Shown: positions 9,940 to 20,678, counted from the stretch's first letter. The stretch: 64,000 bases of DNA from CAWAHD01 sp963781785 (GCA_963781785.1 CAWAHD010000002.1:620001-684000), one strand, 5' to 3'. The notes: a model not told the origin generated them from the letters alone. A program made the numbers and translations.

Positions 9940-10611
9940 TTAACTGCAATCCCGCGGAGTTGGGGTGTGGGTGATGTTCATGCAGGACTCGTCAGCTTCA
10001 GCGCAGGCGCAGGCGTATTGCAGCACCGCTTCGAATGCCTGGCTGAGAGCAGTCGAGGCATCGTTCATTGCTACGGCCGCGCGACGCTCGGCCCGAACTG
10101 CCCGCGCCCGCAGCCTGGCACACTTCCATCTGGCTGGCCAGCACCCAAGAATCGTCTTGCCCTTGAGCGCGACCCCATCCTTGCCGAGACGGTCGCAGTT
10201 CTGCGCCGACCGGTCCAGCATGTCGCTCTCGCTCCGCACGGCGCTAGGGTGGTACGCGATCTCGATCTTCGCGAGCAATGCGTTGAGCGTCGCGTTGAAA
10301 ATCCAGAGCTTGCGACGGATCGCCCGCAGTTGGTCGTTGAGCCCAGCGGAGAAGTCGGACAAGCCCTGATCGACAGAATCACGAGTCGAGGCGCTCGTGC
10401 GACTTCGGTCGCTCTGACTCGGGCCAGACTTCGTGGGCGCGGCCGAGGGCGCATCGCCAACGACGATTCCGGCCATTTCATCCGAATTGCAATTCGACGG
10501 GAGTTCCCGGCAATCGAGTGTGGGAGCAATCGTTCTCGATCGATGTCGTACCATGGTTTGGTCCCAACCCGGCGTCGAATCATGAGCGCCAAGTTTCAAC
10601 AATACGAACAC
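9940..10611 (-). CDS. Hypothetical protein, uncertain
   Basis: An open frame of 223 residues with no family I recognise. The last two thirds are helix-like and Ala/Arg/Leu-rich, with several cysteines near the end (YACACAEADESC). The true start is unclear; ATG codons at 10554 and 10473 are options and none has a strong ribosome site. The opposite strand is also open here (9967-10740) but reads as low-complexity Arg/Pro antisense. The region separates the TolC-like gene from the kinase cassette and may be largely non-coding. Confidence 0.35.
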   Translation of the reverse strand: MFVLLKLGAHDSTPGWDQTMVRHRSRTIAPTLDCRELPSNCNSDEMAGIVVGDAPSAAPTKSGPSQSDRSRTSASTRDSVDQGLSDFSAGLNDQLRAIRRKLWIFNATLNALLAKIEIAYHPSAVRSESDMLDRSAQNCDRLGKDGVALKGKTILGCWPARWKCARLRARAVRAERRAAVAMNDASTALSQAFEAVLQYACACAEADESCMNITHTPTPRDCS

Positions 10612-10732
10612 TCGATGAGCTGGCCGGACCGGCGAACGGATCTTTCGGCATGTCGTAGCCGAACAGTACCGACTTATCCCACCACTGGTACTAAGCGTGG
10701 GCCAGGGACAGCGGGCCGATGTACCACGCCGA

Positions 10733-13700
10733 TCAATTAACAGTTTCAGCGCGCCGGATCAGGATATCGATCGCGTCCCGCAGCTCGCGGTATTCCCGGC
10801 GCTCGGCCGGCGGCAGCCGATCCATCGCTTCGCGGTCCGGCATCGCGTCCGGTTGGGGATCGGCCCAGAGATGCGCGAGCTTCTGGGCAACCAGGATGCG
10901 ATCTGCGTGCGGACCGCCGTCCAGCACGCTGGCCCAGAGTGTGACCTCGGCCCGGAGCCACTCGCGGGCCCTTTGGCGCCAGCTGCGCCCGATCCGCTTC
11001 GCTGAGCCCGGCGGCGCCGGCGCTGCGACCGCAGCCAACCAGCGTTGCGGCGCAAGCTGCCCGATAGCGGTGCCCGGCGTGGAGGTCGCCGGCCAGTCGC
11101 GGTGACGCGCCCAAGGCCTCGGCGTACAGGCGTGCCGCGGCGGCCTCTTGTCCCTGGAGGCCACAGAGCTCGGCGAACTCGAGAGACTCGGACGCGTCGG
11201 CGGGCTTGTCCTTCCCCTGGAGGACCGCGGCAAGACGATCCTGCAAGGCAATCAGTCGTTCGCAGCGCCCGAGCTGGGCGAGGACGTTGACTCGCAGCTC
11301 ATGACCCTGAGGGAGCTTGTCGAGGCAGCTACGGGTCGCGGCCTCGGCCTCACGGAATCGCGCCAGGGCCACGAGCGCCTGGCCGAGAGCCGCGCGCGCC
11401 ATGGATAGGCCGGGTTCCATCCCGATGGCCTTCTCGTAGTGGCCGATCGCCTCATCTAGCCGGTCGGCGTCTCGCGGGATGATGCCGAGGTCGTTGCGGC
11501 AGAGGGCGAGCGTCGGATCGATCGAAAGTGTCTGCTTGTAGTGGATGATCCCCTCAGCGACCGCCCAACCGCGCGTCTTCTTGAGGGCCTCGGCACCCAC
11601 GGGGTCGTCCCGGAGGGCCCGCTGATCGCGGTCGTTGGCTTCGTCCAACCGGCGCCGGCCCGCCAGAGCGACACCGAGCATGTACTCGGCCCGGGCGAAT
11701 TCGGGGTCGATCCGCAGCGCCTGCCGGTAGTGGTCGACCGCCTCGTCTAACCCGCCCTGGAATGCCCGGATCTCGCCGAGGTTGTAGTGAGCCGGTGCCA
11801 GCTCCGGATCGAGCCGGATGGCCTCCCGGAAGTGGTGAATCGCGTCGGGCCAGTTGCCCTCGCCCTTCAAGGCCAGGCCGAGGTTGTTATGTGCCGGGGC
11901 AAACTTGGGGTCGAGCTCGAGGGCCTTCTGGTAGTGGTCGAAGGCCTGGTGCCAATCGCGCCGGGCGAACGGGACGAGGCCCAGATTGCTGTAGACGGCG
12001 GCTGAGTCGCCCCGGAGTTTGAGCGCCCGCCGGTAAAGGGGGGCCGCGGCTTCGGGATCTGGGCCCTCCTGCAACGCCCGGGCAAGGGTCAATGCGGCCC
12101 AGAAATCGTCCGGGTGCACCTGGCACACCCGCGCCAGGAAGGCTGTCCCGTCCCCGCCCAGGTCCCGCAATCGCTCCCCGAGCGCGACCAGGAAGGGCGC
12201 GGGCTGGCTTGCCACCGGCGCGGCTTGCGCCAATTCGGCCAGGGCGGTGCGGTCGCTCCACGCCGCGCGATCGCGGGCGCGGCCGCGCCAGACGTCCGGG
12301 TCCGCTTTTTGCGCGACGCCCAGGAGCCACGCCCGACGGCGCTCGTCGGCGGCACAAATCGCCCAGTCGTCGAGAGCGGCCACCAACGGCAGGCGAGCGG
12401 CCGAGGCTGCGACCCGCGCCGCCACACGCGCCGGGTCGTCGCCGATCGCCCCGAACCCCGCTTCGCCGAACGCCGACTCGTAGTTTCGGTCCGCCCGGGC
12501 GTTGTTGAAGCGCCGCTCGGCCGCGGCGTTGAATCGCCCCTCAGCGAGGGTCAGACGATTCAAGCCGATTGCGTCAGCCCGGGCGACCAGGCTTTGCTCA
12601 CGGTGGGCCCGGTCCCGCTCACGACGGATGCTCGCCTCATGCTCTGACCTCACCCAGAAACCGCCGCCGACCAGCACGACCCCCAGCAGCGTGCCGAGCG
12701 AGAGTGACGCGACCTGGACCTTCCGGCGCCCTAGCCACCGTACGGACCGTTCCAACGGGCTCGAAGGGCGGGCCGTGATCGCCTCGCCCCGCTCGAAGCG
12801 GCGGAGGTCCGCCGCCAGCGCGGCGGCGCTAAGGTAGCGGCGGTGCGGCTCCTTGCGCAGGCACTTGAGGCAGATGACCTCCAGGTCGCGCGGGACCATC
12901 CCGTTCCAGCGCGAGGGGGGCGTCGCCTCCTGTTCGACGACTTGCCGCAGCGTCTCCGCCGTTGTGTCCGCGCGGAATGGAGGTCGTCCGGTCAGCGCTT
13001 CATACAGAATTGCCCCCAGCGCGTAGATGTCCGCGGCCGGTCCAATCGAGTGCGTGAGGCCCAGAGCCTGCTCGGGGGCCATGTAGTTCGGCGTACCCAG
13101 CGGAATGCCGCTCCGGGTCAGCCCCGCCCCATCGTCCAGCCGCCGGGCCAGCCCGAAGTCGGCGATCTTGGGGGTGCCATCGTCGGTCAAGAGGACGTTG
13201 CCCGGCTTCAAGTCGCGGTGGATGATCCCGTGGTCGTGTGCCACCTGCATGGCCTCGGCCAGGGTGCCGAGGAGCGCGGCGGCCCGGACGCCGGCGAGCG
13301 GGACGCCGACGAGCTTCTCGGCGAGGCTCCCCCCTTCGACAAACTCCATGGTGAAGTAAGGCCGGCCGTCGAGATCGCCGACGTGGTACACCTGCACGAT
13401 GTTGGCGTGTCGCAAGCCCGCAGCGGCTTCGGCCTCGCGCCGGAAACGTTCCCGTTCGTCCAGTCGGGCAAAATCGCCGGCCAAAAGCATCTTGAGAGCG
13501 ACCGGGCGGTGGAGGGACTGATCCCACGCCCGGTACACAACACCCATGCCGCCCCGGCCCAGCTCGTCCTGCACGTCGTAGCCGCTGAGATGAGGCGGTT
13601 GAGTGGTCCACGGCCCGCGGGCCGCCGTGCCGGAGTCCGTGCCGGAGGACGAGGGAAGGAGCACGTCGAGCTTGGCCTCGAGCAGGCGCACGTTTTGCAG

Positions 13701-13814
13701 GCGTGCCTCGACCTCGGCCAGCAGCGCGGCGTCGCCCTGGCACACCTCCTCGGGGCTCTTACCCGTGTCGAGGATGACCTCGAGCAGGTGTTGCAGGTCG
13801 CGCTCGCCAGCCAT
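10733..13814 (-). CDS. Membrane-anchored Ser/Thr protein kinase with TPR domain, cassette copy 1 (frameshifted near 10990)
   Basis: Eukaryotic-type kinase with a short helical N-terminus (MAGERDLQHLLEVILDTG). The kinase domain is catalytically complete: GRGGMGVVY loop, VALK lysine, HRDLKPGNVL, DFGLAR, MAPEQ. It is followed by one membrane helix (SLSLGTLLGVVLVGGGFWV), a charged coiled stretch and an extracytoplasmic TPR array with repeats such as AHNNLGLALKGEGNWPDAIH. I start it at ATG 13814, with GGAG about 9 bases upstream. Near 10990 one extra base relative to copy 2 shifts the frame; the native end, reading WRQRAREWLRAEV to ETVN, stops at 10733. It is transcribed divergently from a truncated sigma gene across 132 bases. 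Likely an envelope-stress sensor; substrates unknown. Confidence 0.88.
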
Positions 13815-13946
13815 CGTGGGAATCTCCGTCCGGGCGTAGCCGGTGGGCACTGGAGGCGGTCTACTCAGCACGCGCACCACCACCACGTAACTAAAGCGTG
13901 TCGGCTGGACATTCACCCCCCCAGGCAGAGCGACGAGTCACGTTTC

Positions 13947-14150
13947 ATGAGTGCAGAACCGACCACTGCCGTCGTCCAGCGCTATCTCGACGCGTTGGCC
14001 GGGGATGCGCCCGCCGAGCCCACCACCCGGGCGCTCGTGGACCAATCGGTGCGCCGACTGCATCTGGTCGCTCGCAACCTTCTGTACCGCGGCGCGCGGA
14101 CTCGGCGACCTGGAGAGGCAAGAGCGATGGCCGCGGATCCGCGCGTGTAG
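13947..14150 (+). pseudogene. Internally deleted ECF sigma factor, cassette copy 1
   Basis: The first 48 or so codons (MSAEPTTAVVQRYLDALAGD to NLLYRG) match the intact sigma gene at 17399 almost exactly. The sequence then jumps to DNA matching the region after that gene (about 18010 onward), reading GARTRRPGEARAMAADPRV and a stop at 14148-14150. So about 465 bases, holding nearly all of sigma regions 2 and 4, are gone. The tail MAADPRV is the start of a neighbouring kinase reading frame, broken by TAG where copy 2 has CAG. The product cannot act as a sigma factor. Confidence 0.75.
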
Positions 14151-14188
14151 CAGCTTCTCGAAGAGTTCCTCGAATCCGCGCCCGACGA

Positions 14189-17100
14189 TCAATTAATGGT
14201 TTCAGCACGCCGGATCAGGATATCGATCGCGTCCCGCAGCGCGCGGCATTCCTGGCGCTCGGCCGGCGGCAACCGATCCATCGCTTCGTGGTCCAGCAGC
14301 CCGTCCAGTTGGGGATCGGCCCACAGACGTGCCAACTTCTGGGCAACCAGTAAGCGATCTGCGGGCGGACCGCCGTCCAGCACGCGGGTCCAGAGGGCGA
14401 CCTCGGCCCGAAGCCACTCGCGGGCCCGCTGGCGCCACCGCGCCCGCTCCGCTTCGCTGAGCCCGGCCCCGTCCCCGCCGCGACCGCAGCCGGCCATCGC
14501 GGCGGCGCAGGCGGCCCGATAGCGGTGCTCGGTGAGGAGGTCCCCGGCCAGTCGCGGTGATGCGCCCAAGGCCTCGGCATACAGGCGTGCCGCGGCGACC
14601 ATTTGTCCCTGGAGGCCGCAGAGCTCGGCGAACTCGAAGGTTTCGGCTGCGTCGGCGGGCTTGTCCTTCCCCTCGAGGACCGCGGAAAGACGATCCTGCA
14701 AGGCGATCAGTCGCTCGCAGCGCCCGAGCTGGGCCAGGACGTTGGATCGCCGCTCATGACCCTGAGGGAGCCGGTCGAGGCAGCGGCGGGTCGCGGCCGC
14801 GGCCTCGCGGAATCGCCCCAAGGCCAGCAGCGCCTGGCCCCGTGCCGCGTGCGCCATCCAGAGCCACGGTTCGATCCGGACGGCCGTCTCGTAGTGGCCG
14901 ATCGCCTCGTTCAGCCGGTCCGCGTCGCCCGGGGCGAGGCCGAGGCTGGCGCGGGAGAGCGTGGCGTTCGGGTCAATCCCGAGGGCGCGCTGGTAGTTGA
15001 TGATCCCCTGGGTCACCGCCATAAGGCGGGTCTTTTTTTGGGCCTCGGCCCGTACGGGGTCGTCGCGGACAGCCCGCTGATCGCGGTCGTTTGCTTCGTC
15101 CAGCCGGCCCCGGGCGGCAAGCGCGACGCCGAGCATGTACTCGGCCCGTCCGAACTCGGGGTCGATCCGTAGCGCCTGCCGGTACTCGGCGATCGCCTCG
15201 TCCAGCCCACCCGTGAACGCACGGATCTCGCCGAGGTTGTCGTGGGGAGGAGCGAGCTCGGGGCCAAACCGGATGGCGTCCCGGAACTGCTGATCCGCTT
15301 CAGACCATTTGCCTTGGGCTTTCAAGGCCAGGCCGAGGTTATTGTGGGCCGGGGCGAAGTTGGGGTCGATCTCCAGGGACTTCCGGAAGTAGTCGGCGGC
15401 CTCGTCCCAGCGGCCCATTGAGGTTGACATGTTGCCGAGGTTGTTGTAGACGGCGGCACAGTCTCCCCGGAGTTCGAGCGCCCGCCGGTACGCGGCGGCC
15501 GCCGCCTTGCGGTCGGCGCCTTCCTGCAACGCCCGGGCCAGGGTCAAGGCGGCCCAGAAATCATCCGGATGCGCCTGGTGCACCCGCGCCAGGAAGTCGG
15601 CCCCATCACCGCCCAGGTCCCACAACCGCTCCCCCAATGCGACCAGGAAGGGCACTGGCTGCGCCGACAAGGGCGCAGTCCGGGCCGTCGTGGCGAGCGC
15701 GGTGCGGTCGGCCCACACCACGGGATCACGGGCGCGGTCGCGCCACGGCTCCGGGTCGACTCTCCGCGCCACCTCGAGGACCCACGCCCGGCGACTCTCG
15801 AGGGTGGCGCAGGCCGACCAGTCGGCGAGCGCGGCCAGGAGCGGCTCGCGCACGGTCGAGGCCGCGATCCGTCGCGCCACACCCGCCGTGTCGTCCCCGA
15901 TCGCCCCCACGCCTGCTTCGCGGAACGCAGACTCGTAGTCTCGATCCGCCCGCGCGTAATTGAAGCGCCGGTCGGCCGCCGGATTGAACCGCCCCCCGAC
16001 GAGAGTGGCGCGAGCCAGGTGAATGGCGTCCATCCGGGCCACCAGCGATTGATCACGGCGGGCCGGGTCCCGTTCGCGGCGCATGCCGGCCTCGTGTACC
16101 GACTTGAGCCAGAGGCCGGCGCCGAACAGCGCGACCCCCAGCAGCGCGCCGAGCGCGAGGGCCGCCACCTGGACCCTCCGGCGCCCTAGCCACCGGGCCG
16201 ACCGTTCGAGCGGGCCCGTCGGGCGGGCCGTGATCCGCTCGCCGCGCTCGAAGCGCCGGAGATCCTCCGCCAGCGCGGCGGCGCTCGGGTAGCGGCGGTG
16301 CGGCTCCTTGCGCAGGCACTTGAGGCAGATGACCTCCAGGTCGCGCGGGAGCGTTCGCGTTCCAGCGAGAGGGGGGTGTCGGCTCCTGTTCGACGACTTG
16401 CCGCAGCGTCTCCGCCGTCGTGTCCGCCCGGAATGGAGGTCGTCCGGTCAGCGCCTCATACAGAATTGCTCCCAGCGCGTAGACGTCCGCGGCCGGTCCG
16501 ATCGAGTGCGTCAGGCCCAGGGCCTGCTCAGGGGCCATGTAGTTCGGCGTGCCCAGCGGAATGCCGCTACGGGTCAGACCCGCCCGATCATCCAGCCGCC
16601 GGGCCAACCCGAAGTCGGCGATCTTGGGGATGCCGTCGGCAGTCAAGAGGACGTTGCCCGGCTTCAGGTCGCGGTGGACGATCCCGCGGTCGTGGGCCGC
16701 CTGGACGGCTTCAGCGAGCGTGGCGAGGAGCGCCGCGGCCGGGCGGGCGGCGAGAGGAGCGACCGCCAGCCGCTCGGCGAGACTCCCTCCTTCGACGAAC
16801 TCCATCGTGAAGTACGGCCGGCCCGTCGTGGTCGCCGACGTGGTAGACCTGCACGATGTTGCCGTGACGAAGGCCCGCGGCCGCCTCCGCCTCGCGCTCG
16901 AAGCGCTCCCGTTCGTCTGGTCGGGCAAAGTCGCCGGCCAGCAGCATCTTGAGAGCGACTGGGCGGTGGAGGCGCTGATCCCACGCCCGGTACACAACAC
17001 CCATGCCGCCCCGGCCCAGCTCGTCCTGCACTTCGTAGCCGCTGAGATGAGGCGGTTGGGCGGTCCACGGCCCGCGGGCCGCCGTGCCGGAGTCCGTGCC

Positions 17101-17271
17101 GGAGGACGAGGGAAGGAGGACGTCGAGCTTGGCCTCGAGCAGGCGCACGTTTTGCAGGCGTGCCCGGACCTCGGCCAGCAACTCGGCGTCGCCCTGGCAC
17201 ACCTCCTCGGGGCTCTTGCCCGTGTCGAGGATGACCTCGAGCAGGTGTCGCAGGTCGCGTTCGCCAGCCAT
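14189..17271 (-). CDS. Membrane-anchored Ser/Thr protein kinase with TPR domain, cassette copy 2 (two frameshifts)
   Basis: Paralogue of the kinase at 10733-13814, collinear over its whole length. Start at ATG 17271 (MAGERDLRHLLEVILDTG). Kinase motifs are all present but spread over frames: GRGGMGVVY and VALK in the first, HRDLKPGNVL, DFGLAR and MAPEQ in the second, and the membrane helix (ALALGALLGVALFGAGLWL) plus TPR array in the third. The shifts lie near 16824 (GGCCC where copy 1 has GGCC) and near 16355 (one extra base in copy 2). Whether these are real or assembly errors cannot be told from the sequence. The C-terminus (ILIRRAETIN) is intact and ends at 14189. Divergent from the whole sigma gene at 17399, with 127 bases between. 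Confidence 0.85.
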
Positions 17272-17398
17272 CGTGGGAATCTCCGTCCGGGCGTGGCCGG
17301 TGGACACCGGAGGCGGTATACTCAGCACGCGTACCGACCACCAGGTTAAAGCGTGGCGAGTGGACATTCACCCCAGTCGTACCGACGAATTGCATTTC

Positions 17399-17995
17399 AT
17401 GAGTGCGGAACCGACCACTGCCGTCGTCCAGCGCTATCTCGACGCGTTGGCCGGGGATGCGCCCGCCGAGCCCATCATCCGGGCGCTCGTGGACCAATCG
17501 GTGCGTCGACTGCAACTGGTCGCTCGCAACCTCCTGTACCGGGGCTACCCACGGTTGATGCAACCCCCGCTTAACCTGGAGCCTGACGATCTACTCGGCG
17601 CCGTGGTGGAACGGTTACTCAAAGCCATGCGTGAGGCCCGTCCGCAAAACGTGCGCGAATTCTTCGCTCTGGCCAACCAGCATACGCGCTGGGAGCTGAA
17701 TGACCTGGCCCGCCGCCTGGACCAGCAGCCCTCCGTCGTTGAGCTGCGCGAGAGCGTCGTGCCGGCGCCTGAGAGCAGCCTCTCCGAGCTGAGCTCGGAC
17801 GGCCGCCGCATCTTGCAGGCCATCGAAAACCTGCCGGAAGAGGAACGGGAGGTTTTCAGCCTGGTCCGCATCCAGGGATTGACGCATAACGAGACCGCCG
17901 GGATCCTGGGCGTCGCGATCAAGACGGTGCAACGACGCTTGAATCGGGCTTTGTTGCTCCTGGCGGAGCAACTGGACGATCTGCGCCCGACCTGA
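17399..17995 (+). CDS. ECF-type RNA polymerase sigma factor
   Basis: 198 residues from ATG 17399. A sigma region 2-like segment (LNLEPDDLLGAVVERLLKAM, with FFALANQHTRWELNDLARRL) is followed by a variable linker and a region 4 helix-turn-helix: RILQAIENLPEEEREVFSLV, then GLTHNETAGILGVAIKTVQR. The pattern fits the planctomycete ECF group found next to Ser/Thr kinases. It directs the polymerase to an unknown regulon and is plausibly controlled by the divergent kinase at 14189-17271. No clear Shine-Dalgarno lies before the ATG. The 5' end is nearly identical to the deleted copy at 13947. Confidence 0.88.
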   Translation: MSAEPTTAVVQRYLDALAGDAPAEPIIRALVDQSVRRLQLVARNLLYRGYPRLMQPPLNLEPDDLLGAVVERLLKAMREARPQNVREFFALANQHTRWELNDLARRLDQQPSVVELRESVVPAPESSLSELSSDGRRILQAIENLPEEEREVFSLVRIQGLTHNETAGILGVAIKTVQRRLNRALLLLAEQLDDLRPT

Positions 17996-18046
17996 AGTCG
18001 GACCGACCGGGGCGGACGGACGTGACGACGTGGGGAGGCAAGGGCG

Positions 18047-18181
18047 ATGGCCGCTGACCCGCGCGTCCAGCAACGTATCGAGGACGTGCTCGATACGGAG
18101 CGCACTCCCGAGGAACTTCGCCGCGATGAAGCCCGGCCAGGGGCGGGGCGCACCGGTCCGCGATCATGCAATGGGTCGTGA
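18047..18181 (+). pseudogene. Remnant of a second kinase N-terminus
   Basis: Starts MAADPRVQQRIEDVLDTERT then PEELRRDEARP, the usual N-terminal helical region of planctomycete kinases that lies before the catalytic domain, and then loses similarity and stops at 18181. The same start occurs after the deleted sigma gene (14127 onward, MAADPRV then stop). A kinase gene therefore once followed the sigma gene on the plus strand in both copies. Only about 30 codons are recognisable. Confidence 0.5.
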
Positions 18182-18318
18182 TCCTGCAATCGGGTACGAG
18201 CTTTTTTCCCGCCTGACCGTGTCCACCGGGCACGCTTAACAGATCAGCGGGGGAAGACAGCGATCGAACGGATCGCACTGGGAAAGATCGAGGATTCTCA
18301 ACAGGAGGGAGGTCGGCC

Positions 18319-18480
18319 GTGGATGGGACGCGAGCGCGGCGGACGCGCGACAAGGTTCGCCAGGCGTGGTACGCACGACAACGGCAGCGGCGGTTCGCCC
18401 GCTTTCTGGGATTCGACGACAAGGCCCGGGACGCGGCTACGCCCTCGACGGCCGGCGCCGGGCGCGCTAGAGCCGCATGA
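18319..18480 (+). CDS. Possible small basic protein (53 aa)
   Basis: A GTG at 18319 is preceded by AGGAGGGAGG, one of the strongest ribosome sites in the window, at about 8 bases. The frame encodes a very basic peptide (RARRTRDKVRQAWYARQRQR, then FARFLGFDDKARD) and stops at 18480, before the acyl-CoA dehydrogenase gene. No family recognised. It may be a small nucleic-acid-binding protein or a chance frame in high-GC DNA; the ribosome site is the main support. Confidence 0.35.
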   Translation: MDGTRARRTRDKVRQAWYARQRQRRFARFLGFDDKARDAATPSTAGAGRARAA

Positions 18481-18564
18481 GCGAGGAACGACGTCGAGGC
18501 CGGCCATTCACTCGTGAGTAGCAAGCATGTGAACAGACCCAGTACCTAACCAGAGGAAAAAGCC

Positions 18565-19800
18565 ATGAGCGAACCGAACACCGCGACGACGACGGCACCA
18601 AAACCAGTGAAGCAACCGAAGCGACTGCCGGCGCCCAATAGCGACTTCTACCAGCTCGCCGACACCTTGAACGCCGAGGAACTCGCGCTCCTGAAACAGG
18701 TGCGCGGATTCATGGAAACCAAGGTTCCTCCGATCATCAACAAGTACTGGACCGAAGATTCCTTTCCGTTCGAGCTGCTGCCGGCGTTCAAGGAGCTGAA
18801 CATCGGCGGACTGGGGATGCAGGGATACGGGTGCCGCGGAGGAAGCGTGCTCTTGCTCGGCCTGATCCCGATGGAGATGGCGCGGGTCGACTCCTCGATC
18901 GCGACCTTCTTCGGCGTCCACAACGGCCTGGCGATGGGGTCAATCTACCTCGGCGGGTCGGAAGAGCAGAAAGAGAAGTGGCTGCCGCCGATGGCCCGCA
19001 TGGAAAAGATCGGCTGCTTCGGCCTGACCGAGCCGCTCGTGGGTTCGGGCGCGGGTGGCGGGCTTCTGACGACGGCAAAGCGCGAGGGCGACACGTGGGT
19101 CCTCAATGGCCAGAAGCGGTGGATCGGCAATGCGCCGTGGTGCGACGTCTCGATCATCTGGGCGCGCGACGTCGCCGACAGCCAGGTCAAGGGCTTCATC
19201 GTCGAGAACAAAACCACGCCCGGATTCAGTGTCGAGAAGATCCAGAACAAGATCGCGCTCAAGGTCGTCCAGAACGGTGAGATCACGCTCAAGGACTGCC
19301 GGGTGCCGGAGGCGAGCCGCCTCCAGGGCGACACGTCGTTCCGTGACACCGCGCGGGTGCTGCGTCAGACGCGGTACCTCGTCGGCTGGGAAGCAACGGG
19401 GTGCCAGATGGGGGCCTACGAGCACGCCCTCAAATACGCCCAGGAACGTTTGCAGTTCGGCAAGCCGATCGGCTCGTTCCAGCTCATCCAGGACTTGCTC
19501 GCCCGGATGCTCGCCAACATCACGGCCTGTCAGTGCATGGTGGCACGCACAGCGCAGCTCGACGTGGAAGGAAAGCTGACGGACGCCCACGCGGCGCTAT
19601 CCAAGGCGTTCTGCACGTCCAAAAGCCGCGAGACGGTCGCATGGGCCCGCGAGATCCTCGGCGGAAACGGCATAGTCGCCGACTACCACGTGGCACGCTT
19701 CTTTGCCGATGCCGAGGCGCTCTACTCCTACGAAGGGACGTACCAGATGCAAAACCTGATCGTCGGCAAGGCGGTCACCGGGTTTAGCGCATTTGTGTAG
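18565..19800 (+). CDS. Acyl-CoA dehydrogenase, glutaryl-CoA dehydrogenase-like
   Basis: 411 residues; FAD-dependent alpha,beta-dehydrogenation of an acyl-CoA. The helical N-terminal domain, the middle beta domain (GCFGLTEPLVGSGAGG) and the C-terminal four-helix domain are in order. The catalytic base is the Glu in YSYEGTYQMQ, the position used by glutaryl-CoA dehydrogenase and related medium-chain enzymes; ILGGNGI is the flavin-contacting loop. The N-terminal 30 residues are a Pro/Lys/Thr-rich extension. GAGGAAAAAGCC precedes the ATG. First gene of a co-directional cluster with a crotonase and a CoA-transferase. Whether it also decarboxylates is not decided by what I can see. Confidence 0.9.
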   Translation: MSEPNTATTTAPKPVKQPKRLPAPNSDFYQLADTLNAEELALLKQVRGFMETKVPPIINKYWTEDSFPFELLPAFKELNIGGLGMQGYGCRGGSVLLLGLIPMEMARVDSSIATFFGVHNGLAMGSIYLGGSEEQKEKWLPPMARMEKIGCFGLTEPLVGSGAGGGLLTTAKREGDTWVLNGQKRWIGNAPWCDVSIIWARDVADSQVKGFIVENKTTPGFSVEKIQNKIALKVVQNGEITLKDCRVPEASRLQGDTSFRDTARVLRQTRYLVGWEATGCQMGAYEHALKYAQERLQFGKPIGSFQLIQDLLARMLANITACQCMVARTAQLDVEGKLTDAHAALSKAFCTSKSRETVAWAREILGGNGIVADYHVARFFADAEALYSYEGTYQMQNLIVGKAVTGFSAFV

Positions 19801-19874
19801 CGCGATCGATGGTTCGACCGTGCAGCGAGGCGGTGGAATTGCATCGACTTACTCTTCGCAAAAGGGGCATACCC

Positions 19875-20678
19875 ATGAGTTCCGCAACAGCAGCAACAAC
19901 CCGCGAGAATGTGTTGTACGAGAAAAAGGGGGCGCTCGCGTACATGACGCTCAACCGGGCGAAAGTATTGAACGCACTCAACAAGGCCACCATCACGGAG
20001 CTGAGTGCAGTCTTCGAGGATGCCCGCGACGATGCCGCGGTGCGCGGCGTTATCTTGACCGGCGCCGGCGACAAGGCGTTCGCGGCCGGCGCGGACATCA
20101 GCGAAATGGCGGGCGACACCCCGGCCGACGCGGAGGGCAAGACGCGACAGGGACAGGGCCTCACCCTGCTGATCGAAAACCTGGGCAAGCCGGTGATCGC
20201 CGCCGTCAACGGCTTCGCTTTGGGCGGCGGCTGCGAGCTGGCGATGGCTTGCACCATCCGACTGGCTGTCGAAACGGCGAAGTTCGGCCAGCCGGAGGTG
20301 ACGATCGGCATCATCCCGGGTTACGGCGGAACGCAGCGCCTGCCGCGGCTCGTCGGCAGGGGACGCGCGCTGCAGTTGATTCTCAGCGCCGAAATGATCG
20401 ACGCCCAGGAGGCTTACCGGATCGGCCTGGTCAACGAGATCGTGGCCAGGGACAACCTCATTCCGAGGGCGGAAGCCATTTTGAACAAGATCAACGCGAA
20501 CGCCCCCGTCGCCATCAAGTTGGCCTTGGGCGCCGTGAATCGAGGTCTGGATATGACTCTGGCAGATGGCCTTTCCATCGAGGCATCACTGTTCGCACAG
20601 TGCGTCGCCACCCAGGACATGAAAGAGGGCGTCGCCGCGTTCCGCGAGAAGCGCAAGCCGAAGTTCCAGGGCCGGTGA
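19875..20678 (+). CDS. Enoyl-CoA hydratase/isomerase (crotonase family)
   Basis: 267 residues from ATG 19875 (AAAGGGG 8 bases upstream). It hydrates or isomerises a 2-enoyl-CoA, the step after the dehydrogenase encoded just upstream. The CoA-binding and oxyanion-hole segments are clear: AFAAGADISEM, NGFALGGGCELAMAC and GIIPGYGGTQRLPRLVG, which includes the two Glu positions used in hydratases (GGCE and the Glu in QPEVTIG). Length and motifs are standard for a true hydratase. Gap to the upstream stop is 74 bases. Confidence 0.92.
   Translation: MSSATAATTRENVLYEKKGALAYMTLNRAKVLNALNKATITELSAVFEDARDDAAVRGVILTGAGDKAFAAGADISEMAGDTPADAEGKTRQGQGLTLLIENLGKPVIAAVNGFALGGGCELAMACTIRLAVETAKFGQPEVTIGIIPGYGGTQRLPRLVGRGRALQLILSAEMIDAQEAYRIGLVNEIVARDNLIPRAEAILNKINANAPVAIKLALGAVNRGLDMTLADGLSIEASLFAQCVATQDMKEGVAAFREKRKPKFQGR

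Noticed and set aside
9967..10740. 257-codon plus-strand frame
   Set aside because: Arg/Pro-rich, no motif or ribosome site; the minus-strand frame in the same place looks slightly more protein-like, and neither is strong.
12843..14150. 435-codon plus-strand frame across the kinase start
   Set aside because: Antisense to the conserved kinase domain for most of its length; only its last 68 codons, the truncated sigma gene, are real.
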